16,371 bases of DNA from the NCBI GenBank assembly GCA_002493635.1, contig DKZL01000040.1, positions 1-16,371 of the forward strand, written 5' to 3'. Within the stretch, counting starts at the first letter, position 1; each line of letters starts with the position of its first letter. Shown piece by piece: positions 1 through 8,700 of the stretch. The translations under genes and the position numbers were made by a program. Source of the stretch: Ruminococcaceae bacterium UBA7075 (GTDB lineage: Bacteria; Bacillota; Clostridia; Oscillospirales; Acutalibacteraceae). Under the pieces are notes generated by a model that was given only the letters and a program-made list of their open reading frames with translations, made no database searches and was not told the origin of the DNA.

Positions 1-3
1 GTT

Positions 4-12
4 CCCTCCTTT
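4..12 (-). promoter_or_regulatory. Ribosome binding site of a leftward gene beginning off the left edge
   Basis: On the minus strand the window ends with AAAGGAGGG followed by AAC, a near-perfect Shine-Dalgarno sequence. A start codon would fall within a few bases past position 1. It lies just downstream of a good promoter (19-47), so a leftward gene probably starts immediately outside the window. Its product cannot be seen. Confidence 0.6.
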
Positions 13-18
13 AATTGT

Positions 19-47
19 ATCATAACATAGAAGGTGAAATTAAACAA
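19..47 (-). promoter_or_regulatory. Putative sigma-A promoter for the off-edge leftward gene
   Basis: On the minus strand TTGTTT (47-42) is followed after 17 bases by TATGAT (24-19), preceded by TG one base upstream (extended -10). The -35 box is weak but the -10 is good. A strong ribosome site follows within 10 bases, which implies a very short leader. It supports a separate transcription unit from the NRPS operon, whose terminator lies at 493-533. Confidence 0.5.
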
Positions 48-204
48 GATGTATTAAAATGATTTGTAAGACAGAAACATTTATAAATGCAAAAATAGGC
101 AGCCTCAACGAAGTTTAATCGCCAAATACACATACGGTTTTTATGTTCAGATAAAAATGGCTTTAGTTCTGTAATGCCACTAATTGAGAAACTATGATAT
201 AAAA

Positions 205-342
205 TCATTTGTTAAAAGAGAAATTCATAACTATAATTGGATTAAATTTATTTTGAGAAATAACAATATCGAAAAAATCCCATTTTCCAATTGCTTTTTC
301 ATCGTTAACAAATGGCATTATTCCATTAGCTACTTCCTTCAT
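205..342 (-). pseudogene. Short leftward ORF (45 aa), probably the 5' remnant of a broken gene
   Basis: An ATG at 342 opens a 45-codon frame ending in TGA at 205. It begins MKEVANGIMPFVNDEKAIGK and continues WDFFDIV. The stretch PFVNDEKAIGKWDF resembles, from memory, the start of a small conserved domain in Firmicute proteins (PF.ND..VIGKWE.VD), so this looks like a truncated copy rather than a chance ORF. That match is unverified. After the TGA a second frame starts at an ATGA overlap (208) and runs to 20, but it crosses the promoter at 19-47 and shows no recognisable domain. A weak purine run (AAAGG) lies about 12 bases upstream of the ATG. Function unknown. It may be a decayed gene or a small real one. 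Confidence 0.3.
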
Positions 343-421
343 TTAAGCACACTGCCTTTATGAACTTTATAGCAGAAACCGAATAACAAAATAATTATTC
401 TTTATTCATTAGCGAGACGGC

Positions 422-469
422 TTCATCATTCATCCTTAATTGCGAAAATCCGATTTAATGAATGATGAA
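422..469. repeat. 12-bp perfect inverted repeat, possible small mobile repeat
   Basis: TTCATCATTCAT (422-433) is exactly reversed by ATGAATGATGAA (458-469), with a 24-base spacer. The flanks are rich in ATTCATTATTC-like words (397-410 and 470-490). It lacks a T-tract and lies beyond the operon terminator, so it does not look like a terminator. It could be a palindromic intergenic repeat of MITE or REP type. No second copy is seen in this window. Confidence 0.4.
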
Positions 470-492
470 TATTGAATAATGAAAAAATAAAT

Positions 493-533
493 AGTACAAA
501 ACAAAAATCCGCCTTCTTACGAGAACGGATTTT
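493..533 (-). terminator. Rho-independent terminator of the NRPS/partner-switching operon
   Basis: On the minus strand AAAATCCG pairs with CGGATTTT (533-526 with 511-504). An inner TTCT/AGAA stem extends it, and TTTTTGTTTTGT follows. It lies about 70 bases after the stop codon of the STAS gene at 602 and is the first strong hairpin with a U-run downstream of the operon. It marks the likely 3' end of the five-gene transcript. Confidence 0.75.
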
Positions 534-576
534 CGCTTTGTCAGGGTAGTGCATAAAAGATGTTTTCGATGATTTT

Positions 577-596
577 TATGGTAGTTTCAAACCATA
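577..596 (-). terminator. Small hairpin immediately after the STAS gene
   Basis: TATGGT (577-582) and ACCATA (591-596) form a 6-bp stem with an 8-base loop, starting 5 bases beyond the stop codon of the STAS gene. On the minus strand it is followed by only a short A/T run (AAAAATC), so it is at best a weak terminator or a 3'-end stabilising stem ahead of the strong terminator at 493-533. Confidence 0.3.
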
Positions 597-601
597 GAAA
601 A

Positions 602-901
602 TTATTTTACAATATCAAGCACAGATGTAAGACCTGTGAGTTTAATGATTTCCATAACATTTTCATTCGGAGCTTTTACGGTAAAGCCGTCCTTTTCAGA
701 CATCAGCTTGTGCGCCGTAACCAGTGCTCTTATGCCTGCCGAGGAAATATACTCAAGCTGTGAAACATCAAGAATGATTTTACTGCTTTCGGGAGCAAGC
801 TTATTAATTTCCTCTGTAAGCTCAGGCGAAGTCATAGTGTCCAGCCTGCCGTCAATAGTAATTATTGTGACATTATTTTCCTTAGTCGTTTTTATGTTCA
901 A
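602..901 (-). CDS. STAS-domain anti-sigma factor antagonist (RsbV/SpoIIAA-like), 99 aa
   Basis: A single cytoplasmic STAS domain fills the protein. In the family, the unphosphorylated form binds an RsbW-type kinase and frees its target; phosphorylation on a serine of the conserved loop blocks binding. Here the loop is LDVSQLEYISSAGIRAL, with the candidate serines at 53 and 54, and the N-terminal strand reads VTIITIDGRLDT. I start at the TTG at 901, because AGAGGTG lies 6 bases upstream; an upstream ATG at 937 would add 12 residues (111 aa) but has no good ribosome site. It is the last gene of the operon, 37 bases after the MATE-kinase gene. Candidate partners are the RsbW-like kinase (11964-12380), the kinase-like tail of the MATE protein and the SpoIIE-type phosphatase. 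The family is clear; the partner choice is inference. Confidence 0.9.
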   Translation of the reverse strand: MNIKTTKENNVTIITIDGRLDTMTSPELTEEINKLAPESSKIILDVSQLEYISSAGIRALVTAHKLMSEKDGFTVKAPNENVMEIIKLTGLTSVLDIVK

Positions 902-907
902 ATTAAA

Positions 908-914
908 CACCTCT
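908..914 (-). promoter_or_regulatory. Ribosome binding site that sets the TTG start of the STAS gene
   Basis: AGAGGTG on the minus strand (914-908), 6 bases before TTG at 901. It lies inside the reading frame of the longer alternative (ATG at 937), which argues for the shorter protein. Confidence 0.7.
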
Positions 915-938
915 TTAATTTTTTTACAGTGCTTCAAC

Positions 939-2720
939 TTAAGCGTTTGGCACTGTATTATTTATATCAAGCTCAATTACCGTGTTGTTCATATTCAGAA
1001 CCCTTATATAGCTGAGCTTTGTCGCTGTTTGTTTTATCAGATTAATTCCGCCGAGCTTAAACAATTCCTTTTCTTCCGACTTGTATTGCGTAGGGTCAAA
1101 GGGAACACCGTCATCGCGTATACGAAGAATAAGTTTGCCCTCAGACTTAGAAAGATTGATATCTATATAATTTCGCTTTATTTTTTTGTGATTATAGCCA
1201 AAGCGAGAAATATTAACCGCTATTTCTTCAACAGCTAAACCTATTAAATTTGCGCTCTTAATGTCAATGCCGTTGTCGGTGCAGTATTCTATCAACTTCT
1301 CCGATGCATTTACAGCCTCTTGTTCTGTTCCCTTTATCGTAACATCACAGTAGCTTTCGTCGTTCTTGTCAGGAAGAAGCAACAGTCCTTTTTGCGGTAG
1401 TTTGCCTCGCTTTTGTTGTATTTTGGTAAAAGTACAAACTATAAGTACGGTCAAAATTTCACTTATCGGCGTAGCCGCACAAACACCAACGATGCCGCAC
1501 ATATATAATAACACAAAGGTTATGGGAATGAGCATCAAAAGGTTTTGTAGTACAGTATCAAGTGTTGCAGGCGACGGTTTGAGAATGGTTTGATAATATG
1601 TTTGTAAAAACTTGTTGAACGCATAAAATACGAAGCACAGGCTGAACACACGAATACAGGTAATAGCCTTATCCATAAGCTCTGTGTTGCTGTAACCGAA
1701 TAGCCCTGCAATAAGCTGAGGGAACACCAGAAATACAAGTGTGATAAATGACGCTAATATTACACACAGCGTTATCACTCGTTTAACAAGCCGTCTTATT
1801 CCGTAATAATCACGCTCTCCGCAGAGTATTCCGCAGATAGTTTGTATAAGACCTATAACTCCGCCGACAAACAGTTCTGCTATAAGAACAGAGTTCGTAC
1901 ATACCGAGAAAATCTCCATATCTGCCTGACCGAGCAAACGCACAACACAGGTGTTGAGTATCAGGCTTTTTATCGCCATCATAAGATAAAACATACCCGA
2001 TGGAGTTCCTGCTTTTATCGTATCCGGCAAGTGTCTTAAACATTCCGCCGGAGATATAAATTTAAGGCTGAGCATACGTTTTTTTGACAAAGCATACGGA
2101 ACAATCAAAATCAGTCCGCAGGTGTATCCGATAATTGTTGATAGGGCAGTGCCGTACATACCCATCGGAGTGAATTTTAAAAGCAGTACGTCAAGCGTAA
2201 GATTCACGATATTTGCAATAATAAACATCATTGAACCTAAGACGGGATTGTTGTCGACATTAAAGAAATAGCTAAACTGTATTGCAAGAGTGAGAAAAGG
2301 AATTCCGAGAATATTAACAAGAATGTAAGGATATAAAAGCTCCTCTAATTCGGGAGTTCCTGCAAGAAGATGCGCTAAGGGGCGTGACAAAAAAGGCGCC
2401 GTTGCACAAAAAATCAGAGAAATCAAAATTCCTGATACTAAGCAGGAGAAGAACACCTTAGAGGCTTTTTCTACTTCTCTTTTACCCAGGTAATTCGACA
2501 CAATGGCGCTGCCTCCTACGCCGAGAATAAACGCAGGAAGCTGCAAAACATAAAGCACAGGAATACTCAACGATATCGCTGCGAGTGCACTGCTGCCGAG
2601 TATATTTCCGACGATTATTCCGTCAACGACATTGCCGAGCTGCATAGCCACAACCATCAATACTCCCGGCAGCAGATAACTATAGAATTTCTTTTTAATT
2701 AAATAGTCGTTTCTTTTCAT
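939..2720 (-). CDS. MATE-family multidrug/metabolite exporter fused to an RsbW-like HATPase domain, 593 aa
   Basis: Residues 1 to about 435 form a 12-helix MATE antiporter. The start reads KRNDYLIKKKFYSYLLPGVL, and the repeated N-half pattern includes the conserved motif AMQLGNVVDGIIVGN. MATE proteins export drugs or metabolites using Na+ or H+ gradients and are usually about 450 aa. Here a soluble tail of about 120 residues follows (470-590). It has the anti-sigma kinase ATPase boxes: N box GLAVEEIAVNISRFGYN (E498-E499, N503), G1 box RIRDDGVPFDP (D536-D537) and a G2-like LGGINLI (557-558). The start at 2720 lies one base after the NRPS stop, so translation is probably coupled; ATGs at 2774 and 2738 would lie inside the NRPS gene. 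The likely cargo is the NRPS product. Whether the tail phosphorylates the STAS protein, binds it, or only senses ATP is open. Confidence 0.88.
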   Translation of the reverse strand: MKRNDYLIKKKFYSYLLPGVLMVVAMQLGNVVDGIIVGNILGSSALAAISLSIPVLYVLQLPAFILGVGGSAIVSNYLGKREVEKASKVFFSCLVSGILISLIFCATAPFLSRPLAHLLAGTPELEELLYPYILVNILGIPFLTLAIQFSYFFNVDNNPVLGSMMFIIANIVNLTLDVLLLKFTPMGMYGTALSTIIGYTCGLILIVPYALSKKRMLSLKFISPAECLRHLPDTIKAGTPSGMFYLMMAIKSLILNTCVVRLLGQADMEIFSVCTNSVLIAELFVGGVIGLIQTICGILCGERDYYGIRRLVKRVITLCVILASFITLVFLVFPQLIAGLFGYSNTELMDKAITCIRVFSLCFVFYAFNKFLQTYYQTILKPSPATLDTVLQNLLMLIPITFVLLYMCGIVGVCAATPISEILTVLIVCTFTKIQQKRGKLPQKGLLLLPDKNDESYCDVTIKGTEQEAVNASEKLIEYCTDNGIDIKSANLIGLAVEEIAVNISRFGYNHKKIKRNYIDINLSKSEGKLILRIRDDGVPFDPTQYKSEEKELFKLGGINLIKQTATKLSYIRVLNMNNTVIELDINNTVPNA

Positions 2721-2721
2721 A

Positions 2722-5700
2722 TCACTCAAATCTTCCATCAAAATAGCCGAGAGTATCAAGAGCCTCAAAGGCATTTTTAAGATATGTTTCGTTAGTTATA
2801 GGCCATTTAAAGCCAAGCCTGTAGAGTGCTTTATTAGTGAACGAGTTATTATATCCTATATACGCTTCGCTCTTCTCGCTGTCTGATGAAAGATAAGAAA
2901 TTAAGCCTGAAACAAGCATATTTTTCTTGTCGTCTTTCAGTGCATCTTTTAACGCTGAGTTAAACTCGCTGTCCTTGACAACATCAATCTTGATTCCACA
3001 ACTGTTAAGCGCCGCAATAACATCGCCCATCTCAACCTTGTGACCGTTGCAGGCGTGATACACGGTAAATTTGCTGTTTGTACCTGCAAGGCACATAACA
3101 GCGGCGGCTGTGACATCAATAGGTGAAAATTCAACAATATCATCCATCAGTGAAACAGGGAATTTGCCGATAGCGGCATAAGCACGCAAGTTTCTCATAA
3201 ATCCGTTTGTTACTGAATTTATCTGGAATTCTCCGTCGCTGTGACGGCTCATAAGGTTGCCGACTCTGATAATCTTGCCGTCAAGATTATCATTTGCAAC
3301 TGCCTCAAGCAAAGCTTTTTCGGCACGGAATTTGGTATCGATATATTTATTTGACAAGTCCTGACCAAAGAAAAGTTCGTTTTCATAAAGTACCTTTTCT
3401 CGTGGGAATTTGCCGTTGATATTAATACCGGCTACACTTACGGTTGAAATTTGTACAAGTCTTTTTCCTGTTTTAACGCAGAAAGAAATGAGATTTTCTA
3501 CGCCATTAACATTTATACGTTCAAGAGTATCGTCATTTGTAAAATGTTTTACGCAGGCGGCGCAGTTAATTACTGTTTTGAAATCGTATTTTTCAAGCGA
3601 AGATATAGTGTCTTTGTCTGTTATATCGCCCTCAATCAGGAAAATTCTTGTGTCAAACAATTCATCCATAGAATCGCTGAAATAGTAAACAAGCATACGT
3701 TTAAGCCTTTGTTTCACATCAACGGTTTCGCTGTGCCTTACAAGGCAGTATACAGCTGAGTCTGTGTGCTCGATTATCTGCATAAGAACATGAATTCCAA
3801 GGAAGCCTGTAGAGCCTGTGAGCAAAACATTTTCTATATCGGTATATACTACTTCGTCAACAAATTGTGCGGTGTTGTAATGCAAAGCCTTGTTTCCTTC
3901 GTCAATAACAATTTCATGTTGATTTTCTTTAGTATGCGTCTGCTTGTTATTCTGATTTAAAATATGCCGTTCAAGCATTTCAACCGTTGGATTATCAAAA
4001 ATATCGCCGTATGCAACAGGCAAATTTTCCGTCATTGCTTTCATTGCAATTTTTGAAGCAGAAAGTGACGTTCCGCCGATTTCAAAGAAGTTTTCGTTAA
4101 TTCCTACCTTGTCGGTTCCAAGCGCTCCTGCAAACATATCGCAAAGCTTTTTTTGCAGGTCATTCTTTGGAGCAACATAATCCTTTTTCTCTACGGTGAA
4201 TTCAGGTTCAGGCAAAGCTTTTTTGTCAATCTTACCATTGTTAGTCAGCGGCAATGAATCAAGCTGAATCAGTACACTTGGAATCATATAATGTGTAAGA
4301 GAACGCTTCATATGTTTGGTAAGGCTTTCTTTATCTACACTTTCTGATGCGGTGAAGTAACCGCATAGGAACTGCCCTGCCTGTGGATTTTCTTTAACAA
4401 GCACAACGCTTCTTAAAACGGCAGGATAATCGTTCATAACATTTTCAATTTCGTCAAGCTCAACTCTTAAGCCTCTGAGCTTTACCTGATTATCCATTCT
4501 GCCCATAAAATGGATTTTTCCGTCATATCCCCAGAACGCAAGGTCACCGCTTCGATAGGCAGGCAGATTTTCAAATGTAATAAACTTATCCTTTGTAAGT
4601 TCTTCTTTCCCGACATATCCTCTGCCGACGCACTCGCCCAAAACAGTCAGTTCACCGGGAACATATGGCGGCAAGATATTTCTGTGCTTATCAAGAATAT
4701 ACACCTTTGTATTACAAAGCGGCTTACCGATTGTTATTACATTGCTTTCGACAACGTCCATAGATGTTGTTATTGTTGCCTCGGTAGGACCATAGCCGTT
4801 ATGAATCTTTGCAGTAATGCCTGCTTTGCGCATTTTGTCATAGAGTGGGGCAGGGAATGCCTCTGCGCCGATATCTATAGCTTTCATATTCTTCAGAGCT
4901 TTAACTACCTGAGAAACATCAAGCATATTGTTCATATAAGACGGCGTGCATTTCATAACGTCTACTTTATTTTCCACAAGCATTTGAGCAAGCAAAATCG
5001 GGTTATTAATTTCGTCTTCATTCGCCATTGCGATTGTTGTGCCGTGATACAAGGGCAATGATTCCTCAAGAACCGAAACATCAAACGTAAGTGCGGCGAG
5101 TGCCAGCGATACGCTCATATTATCGCAGAATTCACAGGATTGAACATTTATTCTATTGTAATCGACAAAATTCACAAGAGAATGATGTTCAATCATAACG
5201 CCCTTTGGCTTTCCTGTTGAGCCTGATGTATATATACAGTAGCATAGATTACTCGGAGATACTGTAATATCAGGATTATCGATTTTATCCGATTTTAGCA
5301 TTTCTTCAAGGGTGAGCACAGCTACACCGCATTTTTCAAAAAGTGCTTTTCTTTCGTTTGCTGTCTGAGTGGTTGTAACAATGATTTTCGACTTTGAATC
5401 TTCAAGAATATATGAAATTCTGTCGTCGGGATATTTCGGGTCAAGCGGCATAAACGCTCCGCCTGCTTTTAGCACACCTTGTCTTGCGGCATAGGCATAT
5501 ACGGTTCGGGGCATCATTACGCCAACCATATCATCAGGCTTTACTCCAAAATCAATAAGCGAGTGTGCAATTCTGTTTGCGTTTTCATTAAGCTGTTGAT
5601 ATGTAAGGCTTATCTTATTTGCAATAACAGCTGTTTTATCGGGATTTGCGGCGACCTGTCTTTCAAACAGCTTATTGCAGGTGGTCTGTTCAATAGGAAC

Positions 5701-8700
5701 TTCGGTATCGTTAAAGCTGTTTAGAATTTCTTTTGATTTGTCTGAGAGTATTGAAACCTCTTTTAAATATGTTTTATTCAAAAATTCTTCTGCCGCTGTG
5801 CCGATACACTGTGATATACCTTGAATAACGTTTTCACTGTACATATCACTGCGATAATCCGACACAAAGACAAATTTATTGTTTCGTATAAAAACATTGA
5901 TTGAAATAGGTGCTTTTGCCGCGTTGAGAGTTAACGGTATATTTTCGGCAATTTCTCCTCCGATACTGTCAAATTCAAAGCTGTCGCCCTGATATACAAA
6001 CATTATGTCAGCTTTTATGTCATAGGCTCTTGATATTTCTGCAAAGGAATAAATATCATTTGACATACTCTGCATAAGCCGGTCTTTCATCTCACTGAGC
6101 AAGTCAACTATTTTTATTTCACCGTCGGTATTGCAGTGAACGGGCAGGGTCTTTACAAGCATAGTAACTGAACGTGAAAGACGTGAATCGCTTCTGCCGT
6201 TATAGATAGTGGTGTAAAGTGCCTCGTCCTTGTAATTATACTTTGAAAGCACAAGTCCGAATACACCGTTAAAAAACGCATTGAGAGTGATATTGTTTTT
6301 ATCGCAGTATTCTTTCACGCTTTCAACGGATAGGTCGCTTTCAATCTCGCATTTGCCCACAGAAGGCAACGGCTCATTTTTATCCTTTGCAGGCAAGAAG
6401 TCTGAATCGCATCCGCTGAATATAGAATCATAATATTCCTTAGCTTTTGTGTATGCATCTGTCTTTCTTGACTTTTCCTCATCAAGTGCAGCCTCAAAGC
6501 CTGTGTAGCTTTCGGTTTCAACTGCCTTGCCGTCGTAAAAGCTATTTATATCCTCAATAATAACAGCCTCTGATGTACCGTCACAAATAATGTGATGAAA
6601 ATCAAGAAACAGATAATTTGAGTCGGCTGTCCTAAATATCTTGGCTCTGTAAAGATTGCTGTCAAGTATTTTGTAGGGAAGTACAAGCTGTGAGGCATCA
6701 GGTAGCTGTGAGCACTCAACAATGTCAACCATTGGAGCGTCTTCGTCGTTCCTAAGCGCTCTTATATCGCTGTTATCGTTAATAAAAAGCTTTGTTTTTA
6801 AATACGGGTGAGCGTTAATTGTATTTTCAACAGCTGTTTTAAGTCTGTCTGTGTCTACCTTATCACTTAATTTAAACAGGTAGGGGATATTGTAAATTGT
6901 TGAATCGGGATTTGCGGCACATTCAACAAAAATTCCGTTTTGTGTTTGTGTGATAGGATAGTCGGCGAGAATTTCAAAATTTTCGCTTTTTTGAGCATTT
7001 GAGAGGAATTTTTCCAGTTTAAGAATGGTGCTGTTTTCCTTTAAATCATTGATTTTAATTACAGTGTCAAATTCCTTTGACAACAGTACATTCAGCTTTA
7101 TTGCTCCGATTGAGGTTACGCCTGCATAGAAAATGTCGGTATTTATTCCAAAGCTGTTTGAGCCTGTCACCTCGCTTATGCAGTCAAAAATTCTTTGCTG
7201 AACTTCATTTTCGGGCATTTGTATATTCTCTGTCTTTTTTTCAGGAACAGGCAAAGCACGTTTATTTACTTTTTGATTTTGATTGAGGGGTATTTTATCA
7301 ATCTGCATAGTAACAGCAGGTACCATATAGGGCGGCTTGTTTGCAATAATAAAGTCGTTTAGTTTATCTATATCGATTTGTTTATCTGACACAATATAAG
7401 CCGCTATAAATTTTCCGCCGCTTGGTTCATCAAATGCCGCAACCGTAGCATCCTTAATATCAGGGAACTCACGAATTATGCGTTCAACCTCGGAAAGCTC
7501 AATTCTAAAGCCTCTGATTTTTACCTGACCGTCATTTCTTCCGATAAAGTCAATATTTCCGTCAGGCAAAAAGCGCACTATGTCGCCTGTGCGGTAAACT
7601 CTTTCATACCCCTGTGCATCTGTAAACGGATTTTTTATATATGTCTTTTCGTTCTGTTCGGGACGGTTAAGGTATCCTCTTGAAACACCGTGACCTGCAA
7701 CCCACAATTCACCGGGAACGCACGGCGGCACTCGTCTGCCGTACTTATCTACAACATAAAGCTTGGTGTTGTCAAGAGCTTTTCCTATAGGAACTCTGTC
7801 AAAATTTTTGTGAACAGGAAAAGCAGTTGTAAAAATAGTACATTCAGTAGGGCCGTAAACATTATAAAAGCAGAAATCGTTTTGAGGTTTTATCGGAACA
7901 AGTTTTTCACCGCCTACGGACAAGTGCTGCAAGGACTTACACTTTGTCTCAAGTGCAAACTGCCTGCCGACTTGCGTTGTCATAAAGCTGTGTGTTATAC
8001 CGTTTTTATCAAAGTATTCATCAAGCGCCAACAAGTCAAGACGTATTGATTCATCAATTATATATACACAAGCGCCTGTAGTGAGCGCAGGGTACATATC
8101 CATCATATTTGCATCAAATCCGTAGCTTGCATAAGCCGCTACTCTTGACGCATTGGTGAGATTATAATAATTTTTATACCAGTTACAGAACGACACAAGG
8201 TTTCTGTGTTCAAGCATACAGCCTTTCGGAGTGCCTGTTGAGCCTGAGGTGTATAGCATAATAAACTTATCTTTGGGATTAGGATTTGCAGTGATTTTAT
8301 CGCATTCGGCAAGATTTGAAATATCTTCAATAAACAGCACTTTTCCTTTATAATTAGGAACGAGTTTAAGTAAGTCTTTGCCTGCAATAAGCAGTTTGGC
8401 GTCTGCGTCGTTCATCATAAATTCAAGACGTTCCTGCGGATATGACGGGTCAAGAGGCTGATACGCCGCACCTGATTTTGAAACACCTAAAGATGCAAAC
8501 ACCATATATTCACATCTTGGAATAAGTACCGAAACAACGTCCTCTTTACCTATGCCGAGTGATTTTATGTATGCTCCAATTTTTTCCGAAATCTCGTCAA
8601 CCTCTTTGTATGTATAGCTTTTATCGAGATAAACAACTGCCGCATTGTTTGGATTCTGCTCTGCCTGACGTCTGAAAAGGGTTACTATATCGGTTTTTTC

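Noticed and set aside
20..208. Leftward 62-codon frame starting at an ATGA overlap with the 45-codon ORF
   Set aside because: It has no recognisable domain and runs through a good promoter (19-47) for the next gene. It may be part of a decayed gene but cannot be supported as coding.
636..1238. Rightward 200-codon frame antisense to the STAS and MATE genes
   Set aside because: It is the shadow of two clear genes on the other strand, with low-complexity hydrophobic content and no recognisable domain.
2721..2774. Upstream ATGs (2774, 2738) as the start of the MATE fusion
   Set aside because: They lie inside the NRPS coding end and add residues (MPLRLLILSA...) not seen at MATE N-termini. The ATG at 2720, one base after the NRPS stop, gives a typical start.
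4510..5061. Rightward 183-codon frame antisense to the NRPS gene, and several shorter ones
   Set aside because: It lies wholly inside a 7.3-kb gene with intact motifs, shows no domain, is Cys/His/Ile rich as expected for antisense frames, and has no promoter or ribosome site that I can support.
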